Below are positions 25,344 through 32,778 of a stretch of DNA of 64,000 nucleotides, piece after piece (position 1 is the first letter of the stretch; each line of letters begins with the position of its first letter). The DNA comes from JBBQER01 sp052148155 (GTDB taxonomy: Bacteria > Actinomycetota > Acidimicrobiia > IMCC26256 > PALSA-610). The notes beneath the pieces were generated by a model, which worked only from the letters and a program-made list of their open reading frames with translations, was not told the origin of the DNA and did not search any database. The stretch covers positions 97,154 through 161,153 of the forward strand of contig JBKQIY010000251.1 of the NCBI GenBank assembly GCA_052148155.1. Direction: 5' to 3'. Position numbers and translations under genes: made by a program.

Positions 25344-25952
25344 CTACTCGACGGCGGGGAGCTCGGTCGCGGAGTCGAGCTCGGCGGTGGGCTCAGGGTT
25401 GGCGAGCGCGACGCCGTCGAGTGTGAACCAGTATCCGCCGAGGTTGGGGATCAACGCGTCGACGGGGACGCCGGCGCGGGTCGCGGCGAGTCTCAGCACG
25501 CCGTGATGGGTCACCACGAGGGCCGGGACTCCTTCGCGCACCATGGTGGCGACCGCGACGTCGAAACGGGCGAGGACCTCGGCGTCGTCTTCGCCGCCCG
25601 GCGGTGACGTGATCTCGCCGCGTCGCCACGCCTCACGCATCCCCGGCCAGCGCCGGTCGATTTCGGCACCGGTGGACCCTTCCCATTCGCCGCCGCTGCG
25701 CTCACGAAAACCGGCGTCGGTCCGAACGGGAACGTCGAGCGTCGCCGCGATGATCTGGGCGGTCCGGTGCGCCCGCCCGAGGTCCGAGCAGTGCACCACC
25801 CGGGGCTCGAACCGGGAGCGGATCACAGCCGCCGCTCGTTCCTCGGCCTGGCGGACACCTCGCTCGGTCAGGGGCGCGTCGAGCCATCCCTGCCATCGCC
25901 GCTCGAGGTTCCACTCCGATTCGCCGTGGCGGATGATCAACAGGTCGTGCAC
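25344..25952 (-). CDS. Histidine phosphatase superfamily (phosphoglycerate mutase-like) protein
   Basis: 202-residue phosphatase or mutase. The phosphorylated His is in RHGE (residues 8-11), the second Arg region reads SDLGRAHRTAQII (about 56-68), the acid pocket GFRERSGGEWEG (about 81-92), and the second catalytic His is in VVTHHGVLR (about 147-155). These are the four anchors of the superfamily. The start is a GTG. The members include broad phosphatases and cobalamin-pathway CobC; cobO lies 13 kb away, so no link is implied. The gene is divergent from the thiolase gene, sharing a promoter region with a clear palindrome. Confidence 0.85.
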   Translation of the reverse strand: MHDLLIIRHGESEWNLERRWQGWLDAPLTERGVRQAEERAAAVIRSRFEPRVVHCSDLGRAHRTAQIIAATLDVPVRTDAGFRERSGGEWEGSTGAEIDRRWPGMREAWRRGEITSPPGGEDDAEVLARFDVAVATMVREGVPALVVTHHGVLRLAATRAGVPVDALIPNLGGYWFTLDGVALANPEPTAELDSATELPAVE

Positions 25953-26010
25953 GGTTGCTCAGTGAACCAGACCGGCCGGTTTGACCCCCGACCGGCTCGG
26001 CACCAAACTT

Positions 26011-26022
26011 GACCGCTCGGTC
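26011..26022. promoter_or_regulatory. Perfect palindrome GACCGCTCGGTC upstream of the thiolase gene
   Basis: GACCG and CGGTC arms flank a two-base spacer, ending 24 bases before the thiolase ATG and close to its expected promoter. Short GC-rich palindromes of this form are typical of TetR-family repressor sites controlling fatty-acid degradation genes. A looser copy (GACCGGCTCGG) lies about 22 bases upstream. Confidence 0.5.
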
Positions 26023-26046
26023 TAGTTGAACTCTGTGGAGGATGTC

Positions 26047-27207
26047 ATGCCCAACGCCGTCATCGTCGACGCCCTTCGCACGCCCCTCGGACGTCGAAAC
26101 GGAAAATTGAAAGATCAGCACCCGGTCGACTTAGCCGCGCAGGTGTTGCGCACGCTCGTCGAGCGCAACGGCATCGACAGCGCGCTCGTCGAAGACGTGA
26201 TCATGGGCTGTGTCATGCAGGTCGGGGAGCAGGGCATCAACATCGCCCGCAACGCGGCGCTCGCCGCCGGCTTCCCGGAGACGACGGTGGGCACGACGAT
26301 CGACCGCCAATGCGGGTCGTCGCAGCAAGCTGCGCACTTCGCCGCGCAGGGCGTCATGGCCGGCGCCTACGACGTCGTCATCGCGGCGGGTGTCGAGAAC
26401 ATGTCTCGGGTGCCGATGGGCGCCTCGGTCGCGGACGGCAAATACGGCTTTCCGTTCGGGCCGATGATGACTGGCCGCTATCCAAATCTGGTCCCGCAGG
26501 GCATTTCGGCCGAACTCATCTCCGAGAAGTGGGGCATCAGCCGCGAGGCCAACGACGCGTTCTCGGTCGAGTCGCACCGACGGGCGGCCCGTGCGACGGA
26601 TGAGGGCCGTTTCGACCGCGAGATCATGCCGGTCGATGTCACAACCGATGACGGTGTGCAGACCGTGACGCGCGACGAAGGGATCCGCGCCGATTCGACC
26701 ATCGAGAAGCTCGCCCAGCTCAAGCCGGCCTTCAAGCCCGACGGGGTGATCACCGCGGCGAACTCGTCGCAGATCACTGACGGCGCGGCGGCGGTGCTCA
26801 TCATGAGCGAAGCGAAAGCTCAAGCGCTCGGCCTGAAGGCCCGCGCCCGGTTCCACACGTTCGCGCTCGCTGGTGTCGACCCGGTGATGATGCTGACCGG
26901 GCCGATCCCGGCGACCACCAAGGTGCTCGAGCGGGCCAACATGACGCTCGACCAGATGGACCTCGTGGAAATCAACGAGGCGTTCGCGCCGGTGGTGCTC
27001 GCCTGGGAGAAAGAACATCACCCCGACATGACCAAGGTGAACGTCAACGGTGGCGCCATCGCGTTGGGTCACCCGCTCGGCTGTTCGGGCGCTCGGTTGA
27101 TGACGACGTTGCTCAACGAGCTCGAGCGCTCCGGCGGCCGGTACGGCCTCCAGACCATGTGCGAAGGCGGCGGGATGGCCAACGCGACGATCATCGAGCG
27201 GCTGTAA
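26047..27207 (+). CDS. Acetyl-CoA acyltransferase (thiolase)
   Basis: 386-residue degradative-type thiolase that cleaves 3-ketoacyl-CoA to acyl-CoA and acetyl-CoA (or runs in reverse). The nucleophile Cys89 is in DRQCGSSQQA, the NEAF motif in VEINEAFAPV at about 315, the catalytic His in GGAIALGHPLGCSG (about 341-354) and the second Cys in TMCEGGGMAN near the C-terminus. ATG 26047 follows GGAGG by six bases. A probable TetR-type palindrome precedes it. Beta-oxidation or ketone metabolism is the likely pathway. No hydratase or dehydrogenase partner is adjacent. Confidence 0.92.
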   Translation: MPNAVIVDALRTPLGRRNGKLKDQHPVDLAAQVLRTLVERNGIDSALVEDVIMGCVMQVGEQGINIARNAALAAGFPETTVGTTIDRQCGSSQQAAHFAAQGVMAGAYDVVIAAGVENMSRVPMGASVADGKYGFPFGPMMTGRYPNLVPQGISAELISEKWGISREANDAFSVESHRRAARATDEGRFDREIMPVDVTTDDGVQTVTRDEGIRADSTIEKLAQLKPAFKPDGVITAANSSQITDGAAAVLIMSEAKAQALGLKARARFHTFALAGVDPVMMLTGPIPATTKVLERANMTLDQMDLVEINEAFAPVVLAWEKEHHPDMTKVNVNGGAIALGHPLGCSGARLMTTLLNELERSGGRYGLQTMCEGGGMANATIIERL

Positions 27208-27260
27208 CGCTCGTTCCCGGGCCTGAGGCGGCCGCGTGAGCTTGGGCGCGCCCCGCGTCG

Positions 27261-27266
27261 TATCCT
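27261..27266 (+). promoter_or_regulatory. -10 hexamer TATCCT, leaderless start of the zinc-ribbon membrane gene
   Basis: TATCCT is eight bases before the ATG at 27275; there is no Shine-Dalgarno sequence. Confidence 0.5.
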
Positions 27267-27274
27267 GAGACGGC

Positions 27275-27547
27275 ATGGTCCACGATCTGTGGCTCGGCCT
27301 GAAGGTCATCATCGCGGTCGTGGCCGCAGTGACGATCTACGTGTTCGCGGCGCGCACCATCGCCAATTTCTCGAAGAACGACCCGCCACCCGACCCGAGT
27401 GAGGCCGAACTCGAAGACGTCGACTTCCGCTACCGCTGCATCGTCTGCGGCGCCCAGGTCGTCTTGTACGCCGCGCCCGAAGGTGAGGAGCCGGCGCCGC
27501 CGCGGCACTGCCGGGAGCCGATGCAGCTGGTCACGCCCGTCGAGTGA
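27275..27547 (+). CDS. Small membrane protein with zinc-ribbon-like tail
   Basis: 90-residue protein. One membrane helix (about residues 6-26, KVIIAVVAAVTIYVFAA) is followed by an acidic linker and a C-terminal segment with YRCIVCG and RHCREPM, a Cys-x2-Cys plus His-Cys arrangement that could bind zinc. Family not recognised with certainty. It follows the thiolase gene by 67 bases but has its own leaderless-type promoter. A symmetric hairpin lies just past its stop. Confidence 0.7.
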   Translation: MVHDLWLGLKVIIAVVAAVTIYVFAARTIANFSKNDPPPDPSEAELEDVDFRYRCIVCGAQVVLYAAPEGEEPAPPRHCREPMQLVTPVE

Positions 27548-27550
27548 CGG

Positions 27551-27583
27551 TTCCCCACAGACTGTGCACAACGCTGTGGGGAA
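27551..27583. terminator. Perfect 10-bp inverted repeat between convergent genes; bidirectional terminator or DnaA-box-like cluster
   Basis: TTCCCCACAG (27551-27560) pairs with CTGTGGGGAA (27574-27583) around a 13-base loop containing TGTGCACAA. It begins 3 bases after the zinc-ribbon gene and lies 46 bases past the end of crgA, so a shared terminator is the simplest reading, though neither side has a T run. The three 9-mers also resemble the DnaA box with mismatches (see findings). Confidence 0.5.
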
Positions 27584-27629
27584 TCACACCGTTGCGATTC
27601 GGACATCGGCAGGTCGTGTGCCGTTCAGG

Positions 27630-27860
27630 TCAGTGATACCCGGTGGCCATCATGAACCCGCCGCTGATCAGGACCAACCCGATGATCAGGTAACGATTCT
27701 CGGCGTCGCCGGGGAGCAGCCCGATGTAGTTGGTGACCACGACCAGCAGGCCTGTCGCGAGCAGCGTCGTGATCGCGACCCCGAACCACAACGGGCTGGG
27801 CGGCGCCTTCTTCGGCGGCGGCGGCGTGTACCGGGACCGCTTGCTCTTCGACTGGGGCAC
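27630..27860 (-). CDS. crgA: Cell division protein CrgA
   Basis: 76-residue membrane protein of the CrgA family, which in actinobacteria localises to the septum and helps recruit FtsZ/FtsQ/penicillin-binding proteins. It has the expected basic, Pro-rich cytosolic N-terminus (PQSKSKRSRYTPPPPKK), two membrane helices (about residues 23-43 and 52-72), and ends MATGYH, like the family's conserved terminal stretch. The start is a GTG at 27860, seven bases after a TATCCT hexamer. It is divergent from trpG with the same order as in Mycobacterium (crgA then trpG then pknB), which strengthens the call. Confidence 0.85.
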   Translation of the reverse strand: MPQSKSKRSRYTPPPPKKAPPSPLWFGVAITTLLATGLLVVVTNYIGLLPGDAENRYLIIGLVLISGGFMMATGYH

Positions 27861-27867
27861 GTCCGAA

Positions 27868-27873
27868 AGGATA
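27868..27873 (-). promoter_or_regulatory. -10 hexamer TATCCT, leaderless start of crgA
   Basis: On the minus strand TATCCT is separated by seven bases from the GTG at 27860. Confidence 0.5.
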
Positions 27874-27914
27874 ATCGCGAGCGCCGCGACGGTCCGCGTG
27901 CGCAACAATGGGCT

Positions 27915-28517
27915 GTGGCCCGGGTACTGGTAATCGACAACTACGACTCGTTCGTCTACAACTTGGTGCAGTATCTCGGTGAGCTCGGCGCCGAGCCGAT
28001 CGTGCACCGCCACGACGCGATCACCCTCGACGACATGGACGAGATCGATCCCGACGCGGTGCTGATCTCACCTGGTCCGGGCCGTCCGAGCGACGCCGGA
28101 CTGTCGAACGACGCGATCCGCCATTTCGGCGAACGGGACGTCCCGGTCCTCGGCGTGTGCCTCGGGCTGCAATGCATCGGCGAGCTGTACGGCGGTCGTG
28201 TCGTGCGCGCCCCCCACGTCATGCACGGCAAGACGTCGGAGATCCGCCACAACGGTGTCGGCGTGTTCGCGGGACTTCCGAGCCCGCTCACCGCGACCCG
28301 CTACCACTCGCTGGTGGTCGAACGCGACTCGGTTCCCGCGGTGCTCGAGGTGACGGCCGAATCGGAGGACGGGTTGGTGATGGGCCTGCGCCACCGCGAC
28401 TTTCCGATCGAAGGCGTGCAGTTCCATCCCGAGTCGATCCTCACCGACGCCGGTCACGATCTGTTACGTAACTTCCTCGGGGCTATGCCCGTGGGAGATG
28501 TGCCCGACCCCGGGTGA
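27915..28517 (+). CDS. trpG: Glutamine amidotransferase component of anthranilate/aminodeoxychorismate synthase
   Basis: 200-residue class I glutamine amidotransferase that supplies ammonia to anthranilate synthase (TrpE) and/or aminodeoxychorismate synthase (PabB). It opens VLVIDNYDSFVYNLVQYL, the TrpG/PabA signature. The oxyanion region is SPGPGRPSDAG, the nucleophile Cys is in VLGVCLGLQ (about 77-85) and the His/Glu pair in VQFHPESIL (about 175-183). The start is a GTG at 27915. It lies next to pknB's operon in the opposite direction, exactly as trpG of Mycobacterium. Its last 35 bases overlap the end of mutY, convergently. Confidence 0.9.
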   Translation: MARVLVIDNYDSFVYNLVQYLGELGAEPIVHRHDAITLDDMDEIDPDAVLISPGPGRPSDAGLSNDAIRHFGERDVPVLGVCLGLQCIGELYGGRVVRAPHVMHGKTSEIRHNGVGVFAGLPSPLTATRYHSLVVERDSVPAVLEVTAESEDGLVMGLRHRDFPIEGVQFHPESILTDAGHDLLRNFLGAMPVGDVPDPG

Positions 28518-29307
28518 CTTGGGCGAGACCGTCTTCGAGCAGCGTCGCGAGCACGTCGGCGTCGAGTTCGGCCGCGCGGACCGAACCGGCGCGCAACTGG
28601 GCGAGGACGTCGCCGCGCCGCTGACGGAACGATCCGGCGTAGGGCGCTTGGCGGTGTCGGGTTTCGTCGGCCAGCTCACCTCGCGTCGCGCAGCCACCGA
28701 CGATCGGACAGCCGTCACATCGAGGCGTACGTGCAGTGCAGACAACGGCTCCGAGATCCATGAGCGCAAGCAGCCGGTCCCGTCCGGTGAGCGGCGCCGC
28801 GATCGCGACGGCGGCCGCTTCCGCTTCGAGCTGCGAGAGGCGTACGCCGCGGACCCGTTCGCACACGCGTCGTATGTTGACCTCGACGCCGATCGTGTCG
28901 GCGTCGTCGGCCTGGGCGAGGACCGCCGCCGCGGTGTAACGACCGACTCCCGTCAACTCGCGCAAGTCGTCCGGCCAGCCGTGGGCATCGATGCGCCGCG
29001 CCGCTTCCCACAGCCACCGTGCCCGCCGCGGGTAGCCGAGACGACCCCACGCTGAGATCACCTCGGCGGGCCGTGAGGCCGCCATCGCGGCCGGAGTGGG
29101 GAACTGTTCGACGAACGCGTCGTACAGCCGTGCGACCCGTGCCGCTTGGGTCTGGTGCAGCATGACTTCGCAGACGAGCACCCGCCAGCGGTCGCGTGTC
29201 GCCCGCCATGGCAGCGCGTGGCGACCGTCGGTCGCATACCAACGTGCCAGCGCACGGCCCGTCGTTGTCGGGCCCGGACGCGTGGCGGCGGGTGCGCCGC
29301 CGCTCAC
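28483..29307 (-). CDS. mutY: A/G-specific adenine glycosylase MutY, short form, with Glu at the catalytic Asp position
   Basis: 274-residue DNA glycosylase that removes adenine opposite 8-oxoguanine. It has LPWR at 32-35, the EVMLHQTQ motif (catalytic Glu47), the helix-hairpin-helix LTGVGRYTAAAVL at 118-130, and an intact iron-sulfur loop Cys190-x6-Cys197-x2-Cys200-x5-Cys206. Where the family has Asp before NVKRV (Asp138 in E. coli), this protein has Glu142 (VEVNIRRV). Only about 68 residues follow the Fe-S loop, so the NUDIX-like 8-oxoG sensing domain is largely missing. The GTG start overlaps the pknB stop by four bases (GTGA), so it is the last gene of the operon. Confidence 0.85.
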   Translation of the reverse strand: MSGGAPAATRPGPTTTGRALARWYATDGRHALPWRATRDRWRVLVCEVMLHQTQAARVARLYDAFVEQFPTPAAMAASRPAEVISAWGRLGYPRRARWLWEAARRIDAHGWPDDLRELTGVGRYTAAAVLAQADDADTIGVEVNIRRVCERVRGVRLSQLEAEAAAVAIAAPLTGRDRLLALMDLGAVVCTARTPRCDGCPIVGGCATRGELADETRHRQAPYAGSFRQRRGDVLAQLRAGSVRAAELDADVLATLLEDGLAQVTRGRAHLPRA

Positions 29308-31238
29308 GGACCAGTCGTCGGGGTGGTGTTCGCAGGCGGAGTGGTCGGCGGTGCGGTGTACACGCCGATCGAGAGGACCACGATCGTCTGTGTGTTGCGC
29401 ATCGCGCCGGGGCTTGGGTCCTGCGCGAGCACTTTGCCGTCGTTGCTGTGTAACCGAGTGCCCACCGAGAGCACCGACGACTGCAGTTGATGTTGGGCCA
29501 GCACCAGCTTGGCTTGGGCTTCGGAGTCCCCGATCACGGTGGGGACTTGCACCTGCGCGGCGCCGGTCGAGACGAGCACCTGGATGGTGCTGCCGGGCAC
29601 GACGTTGACCGCGCCGGCCGTCGGGCTGGTGCTGACGACGTTGCCGGTCCCGACGGTGGCGCTTGGCGTGGGGACCGCGACCGGATTGAGTCCGACGCCC
29701 CTCAGGTCGACGAACGCGGTGGCCTGCGAGAAGTTCAAGACGTTCGGGACGTTCACACCTTTCGACGGAATGATGTGAATGACGCTTCCGACCTGCTGCG
29801 GCGGACTGGTGTACGGCGGATTTGTCGCGATGACCGAGCCGGGATCGACGGTGTTGCTGTACTGCGCGAGGTCGACCTTGACTTGGAAGCCCTGGGCCAA
29901 GATCGATTTCTCGGCGTCGGGGGTCGACTCGTTCGCGACTTCGGGGATCGCCTTGGTGCCGACACCGACACTGACACTGATCGTGACGTTGGCGCCCTTC
30001 TTCACCTGCGTGTTGTACGACGGCAGTTGCGCGACCACCGTTCCGAGCGCCGCTTTGCTCGTCACGTTCTTCGTGACCGGGATGAGGTGTTGGCCCGCGA
30101 GCAGCTGGACGGCGGCGGCTTCGGTCTTGCCGACCACGTTGGGGACCGGAACTTTGACCTGGTTGCCGCCAAGTTTCATCGACGCGTAGAGGATGGCGCC
30201 CACCACCGCGGCTAGGACCAACAGCGTCAGCACCGTGAACGTGGCCGGATGTCGGCGGCGGGCGGGCTGTTGGGCGTAGACCGCCGTCGGGTCGCCCGGA
30301 ACGCGTGGGCTCGCGACCGTGGCGGTCGACGCGTACGCGCTCATGCCGGCGTTGGCGGCCGCGGTGGTCGGTACCTGGGCGACGATCGCGGTGACCGGCG
30401 CGGCTGCGAGCGGCCGGCCCCGGCGGAACCGCAGGAGATCGGCGCGCAGATCGTCGGCGCTTTGGTAGCGGTGCTCGGGATCTTTGGCGAGCGCGCTCAT
30501 GATGATCTGTTCGAGCGCGGGCGGAACGTCGGGATTGCGGCGCGACGGGGGAACCGGCTCTTCGCGCACATGCTTGTATGCGACGCTCACCGGCGAATCC
30601 GCCGCGAACGGGGGGACGCCGCACACCAGTTCGTAGAGCACCACGCCGACCGAGTACACGTCGCTGCGTCCGTCGACGGTGAGTCCTTGCGCCTGTTCGG
30701 GCGAGAAGTACGTCGCGGTGCCCATCACCGAACCGGTCTGGGTCAGACCGTCGCTGGTCCCAGCCCGCGCGATGCCGAAATCGGTGACCTTCACGGTGCC
30801 CGACTGGGTGAGCAGCACGTTTCCTGGTTTCACGTCGCGGTGCACGACGCCGCTGCGATGCGCGAACGCCAGCGCGGAGGCGATCTCGGCGGTGATGTCA
30901 GCTGCTTGGCCGGGTTCGAGCGGGCCGTCGCTGCGGATCAGGTCGCGCAAAGAGCGGCCCTCCACGTACTCCATCACGATGAAGTACGTGCCTGACTCCT
31001 GACCCCAGTCGTAGATCGCGACGATGTTCGGATGGTTGAGGTTCGCGGCGGCTTGCGCCTCGCGCCGGAACCGTTCGACGAACGAAGGTTCGCGTGCGTA
31101 CTCGGGGAAGAGCGCCTTCAGTGCGACCGGACGGTCGAGCGACTGGTCGCGTGCGAGGTACACCTCGGCCATGCCGCCTTGCGCGATTTCGCGCTCGATC
31201 CGATAACGGTTCGAAAAGACCTGTCCGACCAGCGACAT
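29304..31238 (-). CDS. pknB: PASTA-domain serine/threonine kinase PknB
   Basis: 644-residue transmembrane Hanks-type kinase that senses peptidoglycan fragments or lipid II and phosphorylates cell-wall and division proteins. The kinase domain spans about 12-275: glycine loop IAQGGMAEVYLA, Lys41, HRDVKPGN at 133-140, DFG at 153-155, and an activation loop with Thr residues. A juxtamembrane region of about 60 residues leads to one helix (about 335-356) and four extracellular PASTA repeats. One kinase is present where Mycobacterium has pknA plus pknB. It sits between pbpA (73 bases upstream) and mutY (overlapping). Confidence 0.93.
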   Translation of the reverse strand: MSLVGQVFSNRYRIEREIAQGGMAEVYLARDQSLDRPVALKALFPEYAREPSFVERFRREAQAAANLNHPNIVAIYDWGQESGTYFIVMEYVEGRSLRDLIRSDGPLEPGQAADITAEIASALAFAHRSGVVHRDVKPGNVLLTQSGTVKVTDFGIARAGTSDGLTQTGSVMGTATYFSPEQAQGLTVDGRSDVYSVGVVLYELVCGVPPFAADSPVSVAYKHVREEPVPPSRRNPDVPPALEQIIMSALAKDPEHRYQSADDLRADLLRFRRGRPLAAAPVTAIVAQVPTTAAANAGMSAYASTATVASPRVPGDPTAVYAQQPARRRHPATFTVLTLLVLAAVVGAILYASMKLGGNQVKVPVPNVVGKTEAAAVQLLAGQHLIPVTKNVTSKAALGTVVAQLPSYNTQVKKGANVTISVSVGVGTKAIPEVANESTPDAEKSILAQGFQVKVDLAQYSNTVDPGSVIATNPPYTSPPQQVGSVIHIIPSKGVNVPNVLNFSQATAFVDLRGVGLNPVAVPTPSATVGTGNVVSTSPTAGAVNVVPGSTIQVLVSTGAAQVQVPTVIGDSEAQAKLVLAQHQLQSSVLSVGTRLHSNDGKVLAQDPSPGAMRNTQTIVVLSIGVYTAPPTTPPANTTPTTGP

Positions 31239-31311
31239 CGTGATGAAACCCTATCTGTCCTTCGGTGAAATGACGGGCTGTCGATTCGGACTCATGAACG
31301 GTCGCATCGGG

Positions 31312-32778
31312 TTACGGTTCCAGTAACGCACGCAGTACTTGCGCGGCTACAGGCGCGGCGACATGGCCGCCGGTTGCTTCGGCGCCGAGGCCCGACGAGC
31401 CGCCATGCTCGATGAGCACGGCGATCGCGTATTGGGGGTTGTTGGCGGGGGCGAACGCGATGAACCAGGCGTGGGGCGGCGCGTTCGTGCCGGTCTCCGC
31501 CGTGCCGGTCTTGCCGGCGACCTGGATGCCGGGAATCTGTGCAGGGGTTCCGGTGCCGCGCTCCACGACCTGGATCATGAACTGCGTGAGCGTCGCTGCG
31601 GTCTGGGGGGTCATCGTCCGCCGCCACACCGTCGGGGTGATCTGGCGGACGACGGTCCCGTCGGAGTTCTCGATCCTGTCGACGACGTGGGGTTCGAGCA
31701 TGACGCCGCCGGTGGCGACCGACTCGGCGACGAGTGCCATCTCGATCGGCGTCACCGCGACCGGCCCCTGACCGATCGCGGCCTGCGCGAACAGTGGCGC
31801 GTCGACTTTGTACGTGCCGGGCTTCGGACCGATGCTGGCGACAATGCCCGGGTCGAGATCCGACGGCGGTGGCGGCGTGTTCACGCCGAACCGCTCCGTC
31901 CCCAGGGCGAGCCGGTCACCGAGATCGAGACCGACTTGTCCGTACGTCGTGTTGCACGACTGGACGAAGCCGCTTTCGAGCGATCCGCCGCACCGCTCGT
32001 CACCGAAGTTCTGCAAGGTGTTCGTCGTCAACGGAAGGGTCAGTGCTTTCAACTGCGGAAAATTCTTCTTGATGTCGACGCCGTAGTCGAGCGTGGTTGC
32101 TGCGGTCACGGTCTTGAACGTTGAACCCGGCGGATAGATCTGCCTCCACGCCCGGGACAGCAGCGGTTGGCCGGGCGCCGCGGTCAGGAACTCGAGCGCG
32201 AGTTGCGCGTCGTTCGAGTTGTGCGAGGCCAGCGAATTCGGATCGAACGTGGGATTCGAGTACAAGGCAACGATGCCGCCGGTGTGCACGTCGAGGACGA
32301 CGACCGATCCGGCGCGACCGTCGAGCGCGGCCGCGGCTGCGGCCTGAGCTTTCGCTGAGACGGCAAGGACGACGGTGCCGGTCACTGGCTGACCGGCGAC
32401 GATCTGACGGAGGCTGTGAATCGCGAGGCGGGGATCGCGGCCCGCGAGCTCCGACGAGTACTGCGCCTCGACGCCGACCGACCCGAAATTGATCGACTGG
32501 TAGCCGACCACCTGCGCGAAGAGCTCAGCCGTTGCCGACGGATACACGCGCTGGTACCGGTAGTCGTCGTTGACCGGTACCGACTCGGCCACGACCACGC
32601 CGTCGGAGGTCACGATGTCGCCGCGCGGTTGGCGGAGATCCTGCAAGAACTTGCGGGTATTGTGCGGGTCGTTGGCGAGCTTGGAGCTGTCGACGACCTG
32701 CAGGTACGTCAACTGCGCGGCGAGTCCGATGAACAGCACCAAGATGGCGATGCCGACGCGCCGGATCCCGACGTTCAC
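31312..32778 (-). CDS. pbpA: Class B penicillin-binding protein (PbpA-type transpeptidase)
   Basis: 488-residue peptidoglycan transpeptidase acting at the membrane's outer face. A short cytosolic tail and one helix (about 7-27) anchor it. The dimerisation region (30-150) precedes the transpeptidase domain, with the active-site Ser219 in PPGSTFK, the SCN triad at 274-276 and the KTG motif in VAGKTGTAE near residue 400. The GTG start at 32778 overlaps the RodA stop by four bases (GTGA), so the SEDS polymerase and its transpeptidase partner are translationally coupled. The order rodA-pbpA-pknB matches mycobacterial genomes. Confidence 0.92.
   Translation of the reverse strand: MNVGIRRVGIAILVLFIGLAAQLTYLQVVDSSKLANDPHNTRKFLQDLRQPRGDIVTSDGVVVAESVPVNDDYRYQRVYPSATAELFAQVVGYQSINFGSVGVEAQYSSELAGRDPRLAIHSLRQIVAGQPVTGTVVLAVSAKAQAAAAAALDGRAGSVVVLDVHTGGIVALYSNPTFDPNSLASHNSNDAQLALEFLTAAPGQPLLSRAWRQIYPPGSTFKTVTAATTLDYGVDIKKNFPQLKALTLPLTTNTLQNFGDERCGGSLESGFVQSCNTTYGQVGLDLGDRLALGTERFGVNTPPPPSDLDPGIVASIGPKPGTYKVDAPLFAQAAIGQGPVAVTPIEMALVAESVATGGVMLEPHVVDRIENSDGTVVRQITPTVWRRTMTPQTAATLTQFMIQVVERGTGTPAQIPGIQVAGKTGTAETGTNAPPHAWFIAFAPANNPQYAIAVLIEHGGSSGLGAEATGGHVAAPVAAQVLRALLEP

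Noticed and set aside
26131..27312. A 393-codon frame antisense to the thiolase gene
   Set aside because: Typical GC-rich shadow: Arg/His/Asp-rich with no domain, while the opposite strand encodes a complete thiolase.
28483..29307. Endonuclease III (nth) rather than MutY
   Set aside because: LPWR and EVMLHQTQ are MutY marks; Nth has a Lys in the hairpin region that is not seen here.
28483..30624. A 713-codon open frame continuing from mutY into the pknB region
   Set aside because: Only the 3' 274 codons match MutY; the rest is Arg/Ser-rich and lies over the PASTA region of pknB in another frame.
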